In this document: positions 18,406 to 27,830 of the stretch, one piece after another
Position numbering within the stretch: position 1 is the first letter of the stretch
How the letters are laid out: every line of letters starts with the position of its first letter
Assembly (NCBI GenBank): GCA_030407315.1
Contig: JALQPE010002096.1
Coordinates: forward strand, 124,001 to 188,000
Source: Asparagopsis taxiformis
Taxonomy: Eukaryota; Rhodophyta; Florideophyceae; Bonnemaisoniales; Bonnemaisoniaceae
Direction: 5' to 3'
DNA: 64,000 nucleotides
Made by a program: the position numbers and the translations under genes
Notes under the pieces: model-generated
What the model was told of the DNA's origin: nothing
Database searches by the model: none
Seen by the model: the letters and a program-made list of their open reading frames with translations, nothing else

Positions 18406-20985
18406 TTACAGGCAACAACATTTCTTTGATTTGACATCTTCGTCTTCGTGGACATCCTCACTGAGGGAGGTTATAGATTTGAAAACATCGTCCAGTGTGG
18501 CAGAGTTCACTGACGACTGTACAATGCCAAATGCCTCCTTCTCCACTTCGATCAGGCGAACTGCAGCAAGAACCTCTCTTTCCTTTGCAAGCCTTGGTAA
18601 GGCATAGTCTGCCAATGTATCACCATTATCTGCACGAGTAGTTGAGGACAAAACAGTTCCTTGACAAACAGAATTGAAAGCATCACAGAGACGGGCCGCA
18701 TCATCTTGCCGACGCAGCACCACGAGAACTTTGTATCCGGCACCGAACTTATGCTTCAAGTGCAAAGCGGTTCCAAGAACACGCAATTTCCCCTTTGCCA
18801 TGATTCCGATGGAATCGTTTCCAGCAATGTGTTGTGCCTCAGCGATAGAATGCGTAATCAGAAACAAGACGCGGCCCCTCTTTGCTCGTTCCAATGTTGC
18901 CCACAGATCTCTTCGTACCAATGGATCAGCACCAGAAGTACATTCATCGAGGAAAACGATTTTCGGATTACCTGTAAGACTGACTGCTACGCTTAGACGA
19001 CGTTGCATTCCACCGGAATAATTTCCAGCAAGTCTATCCCGAGCAGAACTCAACTTGACATCCGCCAGTCTTTCATCAATTTCAATTTGACGCTCACGCT
19101 TGGTCAGGCCCTTGAGTGCTGCGAAGATTTCGATATGTTCAGCACCGGTGAGCTTATCCCAAAATATATCAAACTGCGGACATACACCGAGGAGCTTTCG
19201 AACTTCAGTAACGTTCTTCCGAACAGAGTGACCGTATATAAATGCTTCACCAGTGGTGGCAGCCAAGGATGTCGTCATTATTTTGAAAGTAACAGATTTA
19301 CCAGCGCCGTTGTGCCCCAGGAGAGCAAAGGCAGAATTCTGGCGTACACTGAACGACACATCGTCCACTGCTTTAAAGGAGTTGAAACTCTTGGTGATAT
19401 TTTTCAAAACCAGCGGTGCGACATCTCTCTCACCGCTTGCAACAGCTTCTCTTTCGCGGCGGACATCATGATCTTCTTCGTCTGGGTTGTACGATTGGAC
19501 ATTGGAGTTTATAGGCAATGAATCATCGGAGGTTTGATCATCGACGAGAGAATACTCCTTTGCGTGTGCCTCAAGCATAGCTTTTTTCTTGTTATGCAAT
19601 CCCCAGTAACTTGGCTGAAATGGATAAAGTGGGTGTAGAGGTGCACCATGTTCAGACGGTAAGACGTTGTCAAAGTAGATGGAAAGGAAAAATGTAACGA
19701 GACCAGATGCAATCATCCAGCCCCAACAAGTTCTCACGGGGAATACATCGGTATATGTACCTGCGGTATCAAAATTCAATCCAAATCCGGTAAGTGCGAG
19801 ACGAGTGGCGTCATTGAGTGCCTTTACGAAGACGGTGCTCGGGAAAATTGCGAATAATTCACGGAGAAAGAGCACATTGTCTCCTACAATTGGTTCACCA
19901 TTTTGATCAAGGGCATACACGATGCTTCCAGATGTGGCAAGGACGTAACCAGTGATAAAGAGGTTGAAAGCGATGGAGGAGACGGAGACGGATTTCTTAA
20001 TGAGGGTTGCAAGGAGCATTGTCCATCCGATGAGGCTTAGAGCGAAAATGAACATTGTGAGGAAATACACAATAAATGAAGTTTCGGTGAAGAATTTGAA
20101 GTTGAATATATGACCAAAGGCGATGAGGAGCAGAGTGAGAACGAGCATGAAGAGCACGTAGGGCAGGGTCCATGATATATAATGCTGCGATTGATACTGA
20201 CCGGCTAGTTGCAATGCAGCGCGCAGGCCGCGTTCGCGCTCAAGCACAATCTTGTACAGGAAGAAGACAAGGGCTAGAAAGTATGTAGCGAATACAAGCA
20301 GGGGTCCGTAATTACCGAATGCATCCAAACCGGCGCCGCTGGTGGCTTCCAAGATGTTGGGATGGGGGAAGACGGATGTTTTATAATCGAGGGTTAGATC
20401 GCGGCCAGCCTTTTCGGACATGATGACGAGGTTCATGGAATGTATCATGGATGGAAGCACAACTTGGGTGTGATAATCTGAATTTCCGAGCGGAAACAGG
20501 GTCTGAAGCGTGTCATTGTACTGCACAATGAAATGTACGTTGTCCTGATCAAGGTCGGTGAGCATGTCTGGTTCGAAGATATAGGCGGCCTGAGTTCTGT
20601 TTGGATTGGCGACGAGATAGAGGTTGAGTTGCTCGGAAGTTTCGAAAGAAATGATCTCATTGTCTGGAATTGCATCACGGGCGGCGACCTGGGTGACCCA
20701 TCGGCTGACGTCTAGATTGGAAGCGGGCACGTATGCAATTGTGTCACAATCGTCAAATGTGAAGGGAATGCAGCGAGGAATCGGCTGCAAGGATTGGGGC
20801 ATTGGGTTGCGAAGTTCGCGTAGCTCCGGGGAGAAATCACCGCTCTGAAGACTGAGCTGGCTGAAGTAGAGAATGAGCATAGCGAAGAAGGGGCTGGAGA
20901 GAGCGACGAGCAAAGGGGCTACATCACGAAGCGATAGAAGGGCATTCTTCTTGAGAAGGACAGCGGTCGCACCAAAATAGCCCAT
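18406..20985 (-). CDS. half-size ABCA-family ABC transporter 1
   Basis: An 859-aa ATP-driven membrane transporter with one transmembrane domain followed by one nucleotide-binding domain, as in plant AOH/ATH (ABCA) half transporters, usually linked to lipid movement. I start at ATG 20985 (M-G-Y-F-G-A-T); upstream frame lacks similarity. One span lies near residue 25, then a lumenal loop of about 200 residues, then five or six spans (about 245-480). In the NBD, Walker A is G-H-N-G-A-G-K-S (about 558), the signature Y-S-G-G-M-Q, Walker B I-V-F-L-D-E and the switch His in I-T-H-S. After the catalytic Glu the usual P is C (D-E-C-T-S-G-A-D). The chain ends K-K-C-C-C-L, a possible lipidation site. 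It is divergent to the related gene at 21338. Confidence 0.92.
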   Translation of the reverse strand: MGYFGATAVLLKKNALLSLRDVAPLLVALSSPFFAMLILYFSQLSLQSGDFSPELRELRNPMPQSLQPIPRCIPFTFDDCDTIAYVPASNLDVSRWVTQVAARDAIPDNEIISFETSEQLNLYLVANPNRTQAAYIFEPDMLTDLDQDNVHFIVQYNDTLQTLFPLGNSDYHTQVVLPSMIHSMNLVIMSEKAGRDLTLDYKTSVFPHPNILEATSGAGLDAFGNYGPLLVFATYFLALVFFLYKIVLERERGLRAALQLAGQYQSQHYISWTLPYVLFMLVLTLLLIAFGHIFNFKFFTETSFIVYFLTMFIFALSLIGWTMLLATLIKKSVSVSSIAFNLFITGYVLATSGSIVYALDQNGEPIVGDNVLFLRELFAIFPSTVFVKALNDATRLALTGFGLNFDTAGTYTDVFPVRTCWGWMIASGLVTFFLSIYFDNVLPSEHGAPLHPLYPFQPSYWGLHNKKKAMLEAHAKEYSLVDDQTSDDSLPINSNVQSYNPDEEDHDVRREREAVASGERDVAPLVLKNITKSFNSFKAVDDVSFSVRQNSAFALLGHNGAGKSVTFKIMTTSLAATTGEAFIYGHSVRKNVTEVRKLLGVCPQFDIFWDKLTGAEHIEIFAALKGLTKRERQIEIDERLADVKLSSARDRLAGNYSGGMQRRLSVAVSLTGNPKIVFLDECTSGADPLVRRDLWATLERAKRGRVLFLITHSIAEAQHIAGNDSIGIMAKGKLRVLGTALHLKHKFGAGYKVLVVLRRQDDAARLCDAFNSVCQGTVLSSTTRADNGDTLADYALPRLAKEREVLAAVRLIEVEKEAFGIVQSSVNSATLDDVFKSITSLSEDVHEDEDVKSKKCCCL

Positions 20986-21337
20986 CCTTGGACGGGAAAA
21001 TAGAGATGTACTTGAGTCGCGAATTTGGAATCGCTTCGTACGATGCGTGCCCTTTATCGATGGCGCTACATGCCACGAACAGCAATGATACGCAAAAAAA
21101 ATATACTCCAAGTTTGATTACCACAGCTCGCGGCGAATGTCACGGCGCGTCAATTCACACGATTGTGATGGAGCGCGTCAATTGGTCAGAAGAGATGCTA
21201 TCTACAGGTGTACCGTCCAAATGACGTCACATCCTTTCTGTACGTACGTATCGCACACGCAACAAAGGCCATCGATACGCTACAAAACGACGCCACACAC
21301 TCCGACGCATCACTCCATCCGCACTCTCCACACCGAC
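20986..21337. promoter_or_regulatory. shared divergent promoter of the two ABCA genes
   Basis: 352 bp separate the start codons of two oppositely transcribed ABCA genes, so both promoters must lie here. I see no clear known motif besides a CCAATT on the minus strand complement near 21178-21183. Co-regulation is inference from the arrangement. Confidence 0.45.
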
Positions 21338-24138
21338 ATGTCCCGACAACAATCTCTTCCCCGCACCCAGACCAAGGCGCTGCTACTGCGCACCTGGCAT
21401 TGGCAGCGTCGTCGACGCAGTGATATCTTTTGCACCATCATTCTACCCGGGCTGCTTCTCATTCTGCTCACATTTTTGTCGCGCACTATCACCGGTCGTG
21501 ACATCGATTCCTTCCCGTTCCAGCTGCAACCCGCCGGCGCCTTTGCCCCGCGTCCCTTCCGTCCCGATCGTTGCGTGGAGCTAGTCGAGGACCTCGGTCT
21601 GGAAGAGGGCAACCGAAGATGTGGAGCGGACCCCTTCGTGCCCAAGAATACCATCCCGTTCTTCACCAACCCCAACTCGCCGATCCCGCCCGGCCAGAGG
21701 ATTGGTACCAACGGCACTGGTATTCTTGGACAGTTTTCGCTTTCGCCCTTCCTCTTTCCGGGCGCCTTGCCCGGTGCTCAATTTGCACAAGTGCAGACCA
21801 GCTATGATGGCGTCTTTTTGCACTCGTTTTTTGATGGAAATGACACCAATCCGCTCTACATTGCTATTACAGAAGCTGATCGTAATAATAGGGTAGACAT
21901 TGCTTATGACACCAGAACTTTGCAGCAAGAGTCCCAGTCGCAGTTGTTGGATGGTATTTTCAATCTTTGGTTCCAGGGAGTGGAACGAAGAGTGTCCTCT
22001 GCATTTACATTTGATAGCATCTCGGACACCCCCAGCGAGTTTTCCGTGCAGGCTACCGTGTTTTTCAACGAATCCCAGCCGTCCAATTGTTCTCGCGCCT
22101 GCCCTCTCGTTTCAAACGTCGCTAGATTGGATGCAGCTGTCTATAAGGAACTCACTGGAAATAATGCTATGGCATATTTGAGACGTATGCCCCCAATTGA
22201 TGTGGAGACGGATCTCGGTCTTTTGCAACTCGCCATTAGCATCTTCCTCGGCCTCACCACCCACTTCCTCTTCCCGACCTTTTTGCGATTTTTGGTCTAT
22301 GAGCGTGCAGCCCGCTTGAGAGCGATGATGAGTATGATGGGTTTGAAGCGCCGTCAGTATTGGCTCGGTACCTATCTCAGCCTCTTCCTGTTGTACACCT
22401 CCGCTTTATTGATACTAATTATCATCGGTCTCGTCTACCGTGTCCCATTCTTCACAAAGAATTCATTTGTGGCCTATGTCGTTCTTTTCATCATATGGTA
22501 TGTTTATCATTCGTTCGCTAGTTTCAACATTTACCAAGTTCTCAGTTCACTGACATGCCTTCCATTCTCAAACACGACAGGGGAAACGTTCTGATTGCCT
22601 TTTCCATGTTTCTGGTCCCCTTCTTCTCCAATCCTGAAACTGCTCAAACCGTTGGCTGGCTCTACGTGATCCTTGTTAACATTGTTGGTGGCCCCTTTCT
22701 CGGCCGCGTCCTCTCTGAAACTGATACCAGCGAAGGGACATGGGCCGCTATTATGCTCCTACCTTCCTTTGCATACCTCCGCAGCGTCTACTATGCTGGT
22801 GCTTTCAACAGTGGCGGTCAGGGGCTCGTACTCGGTTCCGGGCTATATCGCGATGTAGAACTTGGCGTCTGCCGAGGTGAAGGGCCCTTCTGTCGTAGCT
22901 ATCTATTTCTTGCATTGGAATGGGTCTTTTTCATGGTGTTTGCCGCCTACTTCGACCGTGTGCTACCGAGCTCTCTTGGCAGCCGCCTCCATCCCCTCTT
23001 TTTCCTCGGCTTCAAACGCACCGCCAAAACCATTGGCGTAGAACAAGACTATGGGGAAGACGCACCGGACGTCGCCGAGGAAGCTGCCCGTGCTGCCGCT
23101 ATAGTTGAGAACATCGAACAGGACAATTTCGATGGCGTCGTGTTGCATAAACTTGCCAAGATTTTCCCCGGTAAACCGCCGGTTCCAGCTCTCAAAGGTC
23201 TTTCTATCGTCGCTCGTCGAAACGAAGTCCTTTGTATACTCGGACATAATGCTGCTGGGAAGACTACAACTTTCAAGACGCTCGTCGGGGAATTGGAGGC
23301 ATCATCAGGAACTGCGTTTGTCGCCGGGAAATCCATCCTGAACGAAATGCAGGAGGTGCATCGCAGCATGGGCGTCGCACCACAGCAAGACATCCTCTGG
23401 GATCTGCTCAGCGTACGCGAGCATCTCTTCTTCTATGGAAGAGTCAAGGGATTGTCCGGTGCGGCACTCAAGACTGCTGTGAACGAATCTCTGGATAGTG
23501 TTGAGCTCGCTTTTGCAGCTAAGAGACGTGTGAGCACGCTAAGTGGTGGAATGAAACGTAGATTGTCCGTTAGTATCGCAATGATTGGCGACCCGGCATT
23601 CATAATCCTCGACGAGCCGTCAACGGGGTTGGACCTTCTTGCGAGAGAGAAACTATGGAACAGTATCAATCGAGCAAAGACAAATAAGGCGATTCTACTG
23701 ACGACGCATTCACTGGATGAAGCGGAAACACTCAGTAATCGGGTTGCAATCATGTCTCGCGGCCGTCTGCGTTGCATTGGAAAAGCAGAAGAGTTGAAGC
23801 TTCGCCTTGGTGGTGGACATCAATTAAGCGTGTCACTACCCATTGCAAACGTTGGTGCGTTGCATGACGCTGTGATGAACATGGCGCCCGGTGCGCAAAT
23901 TGAGACGGAGATTGCCGGAAGTGTGGACTATGTGTTACCAAAAGGACTGCCTATTGCTCGCGTATTCGAAATGATGGATCGCGAACGCGATGCACTTAGA
24001 ATACGCGATTGGGCTATTCAGCAGAGTACATTGGAGGATGTGTTCCTGAAGGTGACCAAGAAGACGTTTGAGGAGGATGGCATCTTTGAGGAAGCCGTCA
24101 GACCGGATGGGACGATGCAACAAGATGGGCGAGTGTAA
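21338..24138 (+). CDS. half-size ABCA-family ABC transporter 2 (two exons)
   Basis: Exon 1 is 21338-22497 and exon 2 is 22581-24138. An 83 bp intron (GTATGT...CGACAG) splits a Trp codon (phase 2), and the product is 905 aa. What looks like two overlapping frames is therefore one spliced gene. The layout matches its divergent neighbour: an N-terminal span after Arg-rich residues, a large lumenal loop with four or more N-glycosylation sequons, a block of spans, and an NBD. Walker A is G-H-N-A-A-G-K-T (about residue 609), the signature L-S-G-G-M-K, Walker B I-I-L-D-E-P-S-T-G-L-D and the switch His T-T-H-S. All catalytic residues are standard. It is likely a lipid or sterol transporter of an internal membrane, inferred from the family. 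Confidence 0.92.
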
Positions 24139-24265
24139 GCATTTGTACATTACAGGGACTTTGAAATATGCATTCATACAAGTTTTATACGTAGTTCACA
24201 TGCGTGAATTGCGATTTATTTTGGAAATTAAATTTTTTACCAGAATATTTGCCCAATGAAAAACC

Positions 24266-24333
24266 TTCCCGCCAAATATTAAGTCTATCAGGTCCCCTAT
24301 CAATGCTCGTACCGTTATAATATTTGGCGGGAA
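24266..24333. promoter_or_regulatory. inverted pair of E2F/DP sites upstream of MCM5
   Basis: TTCCCGCCAAATATTA at 24266-24281 is repeated exactly as its reverse complement at 24318-24333, giving 16-base perfect arms separated by 36 bases. Each arm carries a full E2F/DP consensus (TTGGCGGGAA core). The pair lies 132-200 bp before the MCM5 start. MCM genes are textbook E2F targets in plants, animals and algae; that E2F acts here is inference. Confidence 0.72.
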
Positions 24334-24465
24334 CAAGTATTACAAATTTCTCAGGTTCTTCCCAAGGGTCTAGAAACCTTTAGCACTGCCACCCGAAAGT
24401 CTTCCGGAACTCGATCGACACCAATTGACTTGACAAATTCTTGAAACAAGTTACCCCACTCCACA

Positions 24466-26928
24466 ATGGATGGCTTTGACGAAGGCTCCGTATACTATTC
24501 CTACCAAAACCAGGAAGGTCCAGCAGCATCGTCTGCGCCTAGTTCGACCCGTCGCTCCGCTCTATCGGCAATTGAAATCCGTCGTCGATTCAAGGCCTTT
24601 GTTCTCGGCTTCTCCAATGAAAGATACCGCTACATTTACCGCGATCAGCTCCGCAATGCCGTAAACGCCGGTACGCTCTTACTAGAAGTCCACCTCTCGC
24701 ATCTGTCCCACTTTGACCCACCCCTTGCTGCCGCCCTTCGTGACGCCCCAGAGTTGGCCGTGCTACACGTGGAGCGTGCGGCAACGGAAGCTGCCGCCGT
24801 TTTGCAGAATACCGCTGTAGAGGACGTCGTTGCCGCCGGCGATAACACCGCCACTGCGAACACAGCTGATCGCGCTTCCTCAGCTACTGCCGCCAGAGAG
24901 GGTGAAGAAGAGCCCGCCGTTTCAACTGCTGAAATCGGCCGTACAGGAGTCCAAGTTGTTCTTCGCAGTGATGAGAACAGTAGGGAGGTGCGTGCCCTCG
25001 GGTCTTCAGATGTATCCAAGCTAGTTGCGGTTTCCGGTATTGTCATTGCTGCTTCCAAGATCCGCTGCAAAAGTACTGCCGTCCTACTACGCTGTCGCAA
25101 TTGTAACGATCGTGTGACAGTTGCTGTTTCTCCCGGGCTGACTGGATTTGCTGTGCCACGTACATGTCGACGAGTTTTGGCAGCTGGTGAAACGCCTTGC
25201 CCGCTGGACCCATACATAGTGCTTCCTGACGAATCCAAGTTTATGGATAACCAAACACTCAAACTACAAGAATTACCAGAATCTGTACCAACCGGTGAGA
25301 TGCCACGCAGTATTACGCTAAGCTGTGACAGGTACCTTACGGATCGTGTCAGTCCTGGCGTGCGTATCAACGTCATTGGTGTTTACTCTGTTTCTGGTGC
25401 TGCTGTGCCTGGTGTGGGGCGCTCGAATCAGAAGACATCTGCAAGTGCAAGCAGTTTGGCCATCAGTGCACGTGCGCCCTACTTGCGCACACTAGGGCTC
25501 GAAATACGTGAAGGTGTTGGTTACTCTGGTAGTCGGACTGCTGTAAGCTTCGGCTTTGAAGAGGAGGAGGCGATGATGCGGATTTCTAGAACGCCAAATT
25601 TGTACGACATCATATCTAGGAGCATCGCACCTGAGATTTTCGGACATGCGGATATCAAAAAGGCGATTGCGGCGCAGCTGTTCGGCGGCGCATTGGACAA
25701 GACGCTGCCAGACGGGATGAAACTTCGTGGAGATATCAACGTACTGCTACTGGGAGACCCCAGTACGGCCAAGAGTCAGATGCTGAAATATTCCGAGCGC
25801 GTCGCCCCAATCAGTGTGTACACAAGTGGCAAGGGCAGTTCGGCGGCAGGATTGACAGCAAGTGTGATTAAGGACAAGTCGCACGGAGAGTTTCATCTGG
25901 AGGGTGGAGCCATGGTGCTCGCCGATGGGGGCATTGTGTGCATCGATGAATTTGACAAGATGCGTCTACAGGACCGTGTGGCGATTCATGAAGCGATGGA
26001 GCAGCAAACAATCTCGATTGCCAAAGCGGGAATCACGGCGGTTCTGAACGCGCGTTCTGCAGTACTCGCTGCAGCGAATCCAGCGTTTGGTCGGTACGAC
26101 GACACGCGGACAAGCGCTGAAAACATCGAGTTTCAGAGCACGATTCTATCGAGATTTGACCTGATATTCATCGTGCGTGACATTCGTGACGACTCACGGG
26201 ATCGAACAATTGCGGAGCATGTGCTGAGCCTGCACCAGCGCGGATCGGAGAAACAGCGGGCGGCCAACGGGGGGCTGCTACGCGGGCCCGGGGTTGGGAG
26301 CGGGGCTGACGAGGAGGGCGGCGAGGGGGAGGAATCGGTAACGAGATACGGCGTGACTGGAAGCGGGGAGAATGCTCGATTAGACATCAATTCATTGAAG
26401 CGATACATCTCGTACGCGCGACAACGGGCGTCACCTCGTCTATCTGCGGAGGGCGCCGAACTGCTACGCAGTAACTATGTGTCGATTCGGGAGCAAATGA
26501 GAAGCAAGCAACTGGGCGATGACGGGTCGAGTGGCACGGTACCGATTACTGTGCGACAGCTGGAGGCCATTGTGCGCATTTCCGAGGCGCTGGCCAAGAT
26601 GACGTTGGATAATGTTGTCACGGAGCGGCATGTGACGGAAGCGATTCGGTTGTTCAAGGTCGCGACGCTCGATTCGGCCAATGCGGGGGCAATTCAAAGC
26701 GCGGAGGGCGCATTGCGCGAGGACGTTCGGCAGGAGGTACAACGAGTGGAGATGGCGCTCAAGCGACGACTGGCGATTGGATCTATGGCGAGTGAAAGAC
26801 GATTGGTGGAACACTTTGTGGACGAGAGGTATTCTGAATTTGCGGTGCGCACAGCGTTGATGGTGATGGTGCGACGCGGAGACTTGGAGTATCGTCGGCA
26901 ACGCAAATTTGTTTACCGGGTGCAGTGA
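24466..26928 (+). CDS. MCM5: DNA replication licensing factor MCM5
   Basis: A subunit of the MCM2-7 replicative helicase, acting in the nucleus from origin licensing through fork progression. The 820-aa single-exon product starts M-D-G-F-D, like other MCM5s. The N-terminal zinc finger (C-R-N-C, then P-R-T-C and C-P-L-D-P-Y near residues 205-245) and the T-L-K-L-Q-E strand match MCM5 specifically. The AAA+ core has Walker A G-D-P-S-T-A-K-S (about 430), Walker B C-I-D-E-F-D-K-M (about 490) and the arginine finger S-R-F-D-L (about 562). A C-terminal winged helix follows. Two insertions are longer than usual: an Ala/Thr-rich run near residues 105-165, and a Gly/Glu-rich loop near 600-630. An inverted E2F site pair lies in the promoter, consistent with G1/S expression. 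Confidence 0.97.
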   Translation: MDGFDEGSVYYSYQNQEGPAASSAPSSTRRSALSAIEIRRRFKAFVLGFSNERYRYIYRDQLRNAVNAGTLLLEVHLSHLSHFDPPLAAALRDAPELAVLHVERAATEAAAVLQNTAVEDVVAAGDNTATANTADRASSATAAREGEEEPAVSTAEIGRTGVQVVLRSDENSREVRALGSSDVSKLVAVSGIVIAASKIRCKSTAVLLRCRNCNDRVTVAVSPGLTGFAVPRTCRRVLAAGETPCPLDPYIVLPDESKFMDNQTLKLQELPESVPTGEMPRSITLSCDRYLTDRVSPGVRINVIGVYSVSGAAVPGVGRSNQKTSASASSLAISARAPYLRTLGLEIREGVGYSGSRTAVSFGFEEEEAMMRISRTPNLYDIISRSIAPEIFGHADIKKAIAAQLFGGALDKTLPDGMKLRGDINVLLLGDPSTAKSQMLKYSERVAPISVYTSGKGSSAAGLTASVIKDKSHGEFHLEGGAMVLADGGIVCIDEFDKMRLQDRVAIHEAMEQQTISIAKAGITAVLNARSAVLAAANPAFGRYDDTRTSAENIEFQSTILSRFDLIFIVRDIRDDSRDRTIAEHVLSLHQRGSEKQRAANGGLLRGPGVGSGADEEGGEGEESVTRYGVTGSGENARLDINSLKRYISYARQRASPRLSAEGAELLRSNYVSIREQMRSKQLGDDGSSGTVPITVRQLEAIVRISEALAKMTLDNVVTERHVTEAIRLFKVATLDSANAGAIQSAEGALREDVRQEVQRVEMALKRRLAIGSMASERRLVEHFVDERYSEFAVRTALMVMVRRGDLEYRRQRKFVYRVQ

Positions 26929-27299
26929 CTGTAAGTGGAAGCAAAGTTGGCGCGCGCGCGTCCCAGACTGTAAGCATTAGTGTAAACGAAGGGCGGGAAA
27001 CAACATTGGTTTCTGGCGGGCCCGAAACAAACAACAATTCCGCACCTTTAATTTCTTCTCTCTCCGTTGCGCACGTTTGTACAACTCGATCGAGCCGTAG
27101 TAGCGTCGCGCGCGCGCGCGCAAGTTAATACAGTTGAGTTTGGCATTTACACAGTCGACCCTATAATATTTGTACTTGTTCCTCAAGGCGCATGCGACTA
27201 GTTCACGGAAGCACCAGCGGCATCGCCGTCGCTCAGCGCGTGAGCGCCGCGGGTTCCAACAGCTTGCTACATCTTGTTCGGCATCGGCGTCCAGCGCGC
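26929..27299. other. intergenic with GC dinucleotide runs
   Basis: No gene is seen. Two CG alternating runs lie at about 26951-26960 and 27108-27120, and GGGCGGGAAA at 26991-27000 resembles an E2F core but has no gene start nearby in a suitable orientation. Confidence 0.45.
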
Positions 27300-27830
27300 T
27301 CACATGCAATAAACATCTTCAACACCATAGCAATAGTACCAAAAGCACAAGTCGAGATCACTCAATCCTCGTTGAATACAACAATAATGACAGCCGTTCG
27401 AGCATGTACAAATATCCCTCACCGTTTCTGACAGTCCAAACCAGCGAGCCACTTGGCCGACGATGTGCGAATTTGTGCGCAACGGCACGCGTCTCACAAC
27501 GCTGTGCTGCGAAACGCCCGAATCGGTATCGGCTTGCCAGCCGTCGACGCATCTGCCCAACGCCTTGATAACGGTCTCGCTCATGAGGTCAAAGTCGACG
27601 GCGTCGGTCATGCGTCCGCCCAGCGTGCGTCGCGTCGTCGGCACGTCCATACCGGCGCTCACGAGGCAGTCGATGGCATCGGCGGGCATGCCGGCTTGTT
27701 GGGCTGCGCGCGCATACTCTTGCAGGCGTTGTCTCCGTCTGTGGCGCGAGATGTACACGGTAGCGGAAGCGCGCTGTGTGAGCAGCGCCAGTAGCGCGCA
27801 AACGAGCGCGACGAAAATGCGTGGTTGCAT
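27300..27830 (-). CDS. small secreted Cys-rich orphan protein
   Basis: I do not recognise this 176-aa protein. It begins with a convincing signal peptide (M-Q-P-R-I-F then a hydrophobic Leu/Ala run ending A-S-A at about residue 23), followed by Arg-rich helical sequence. The last 35 residues contain eight Cys in a cluster including C-T-C, C-x-x-C-C and Y-Y-C-Y. That tail may instead be intron: a GTGAGG donor-like sequence lies after S-E-T at about residue 139, so the true C-terminus is uncertain. No family motif is visible. The start is the only good ATG before the signal peptide. Coding status rests on the signal peptide and frame length. Confidence 0.42.
   Translation of the reverse strand: MQPRIFVALVCALLALLTQRASATVYISRHRRRQRLQEYARAAQQAGMPADAIDCLVSAGMDVPTTRRTLGGRMTDAVDFDLMSETVIKALGRCVDGWQADTDSGVSQHSVVRRVPLRTNSHIVGQVARWFGLSETVRDICTCSNGCHYCCIQRGLSDLDLCFWYYCYGVEDVYCM

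Noticed and set aside
21338..24138. Apparent frameshift splitting ABCA transporter 2 into two genes
   Set aside because: An 83 bp GT-AG intron that restores the frame and a Trp codon explains it better.
24645..25376. 243-codon minus-strand frame
   Set aside because: Antisense to MCM5; a mirror of the codon bias.
27108..27120. Alternating CG run as a Z-DNA or regulatory element
   Set aside because: Too short and without neighbours to argue a function.
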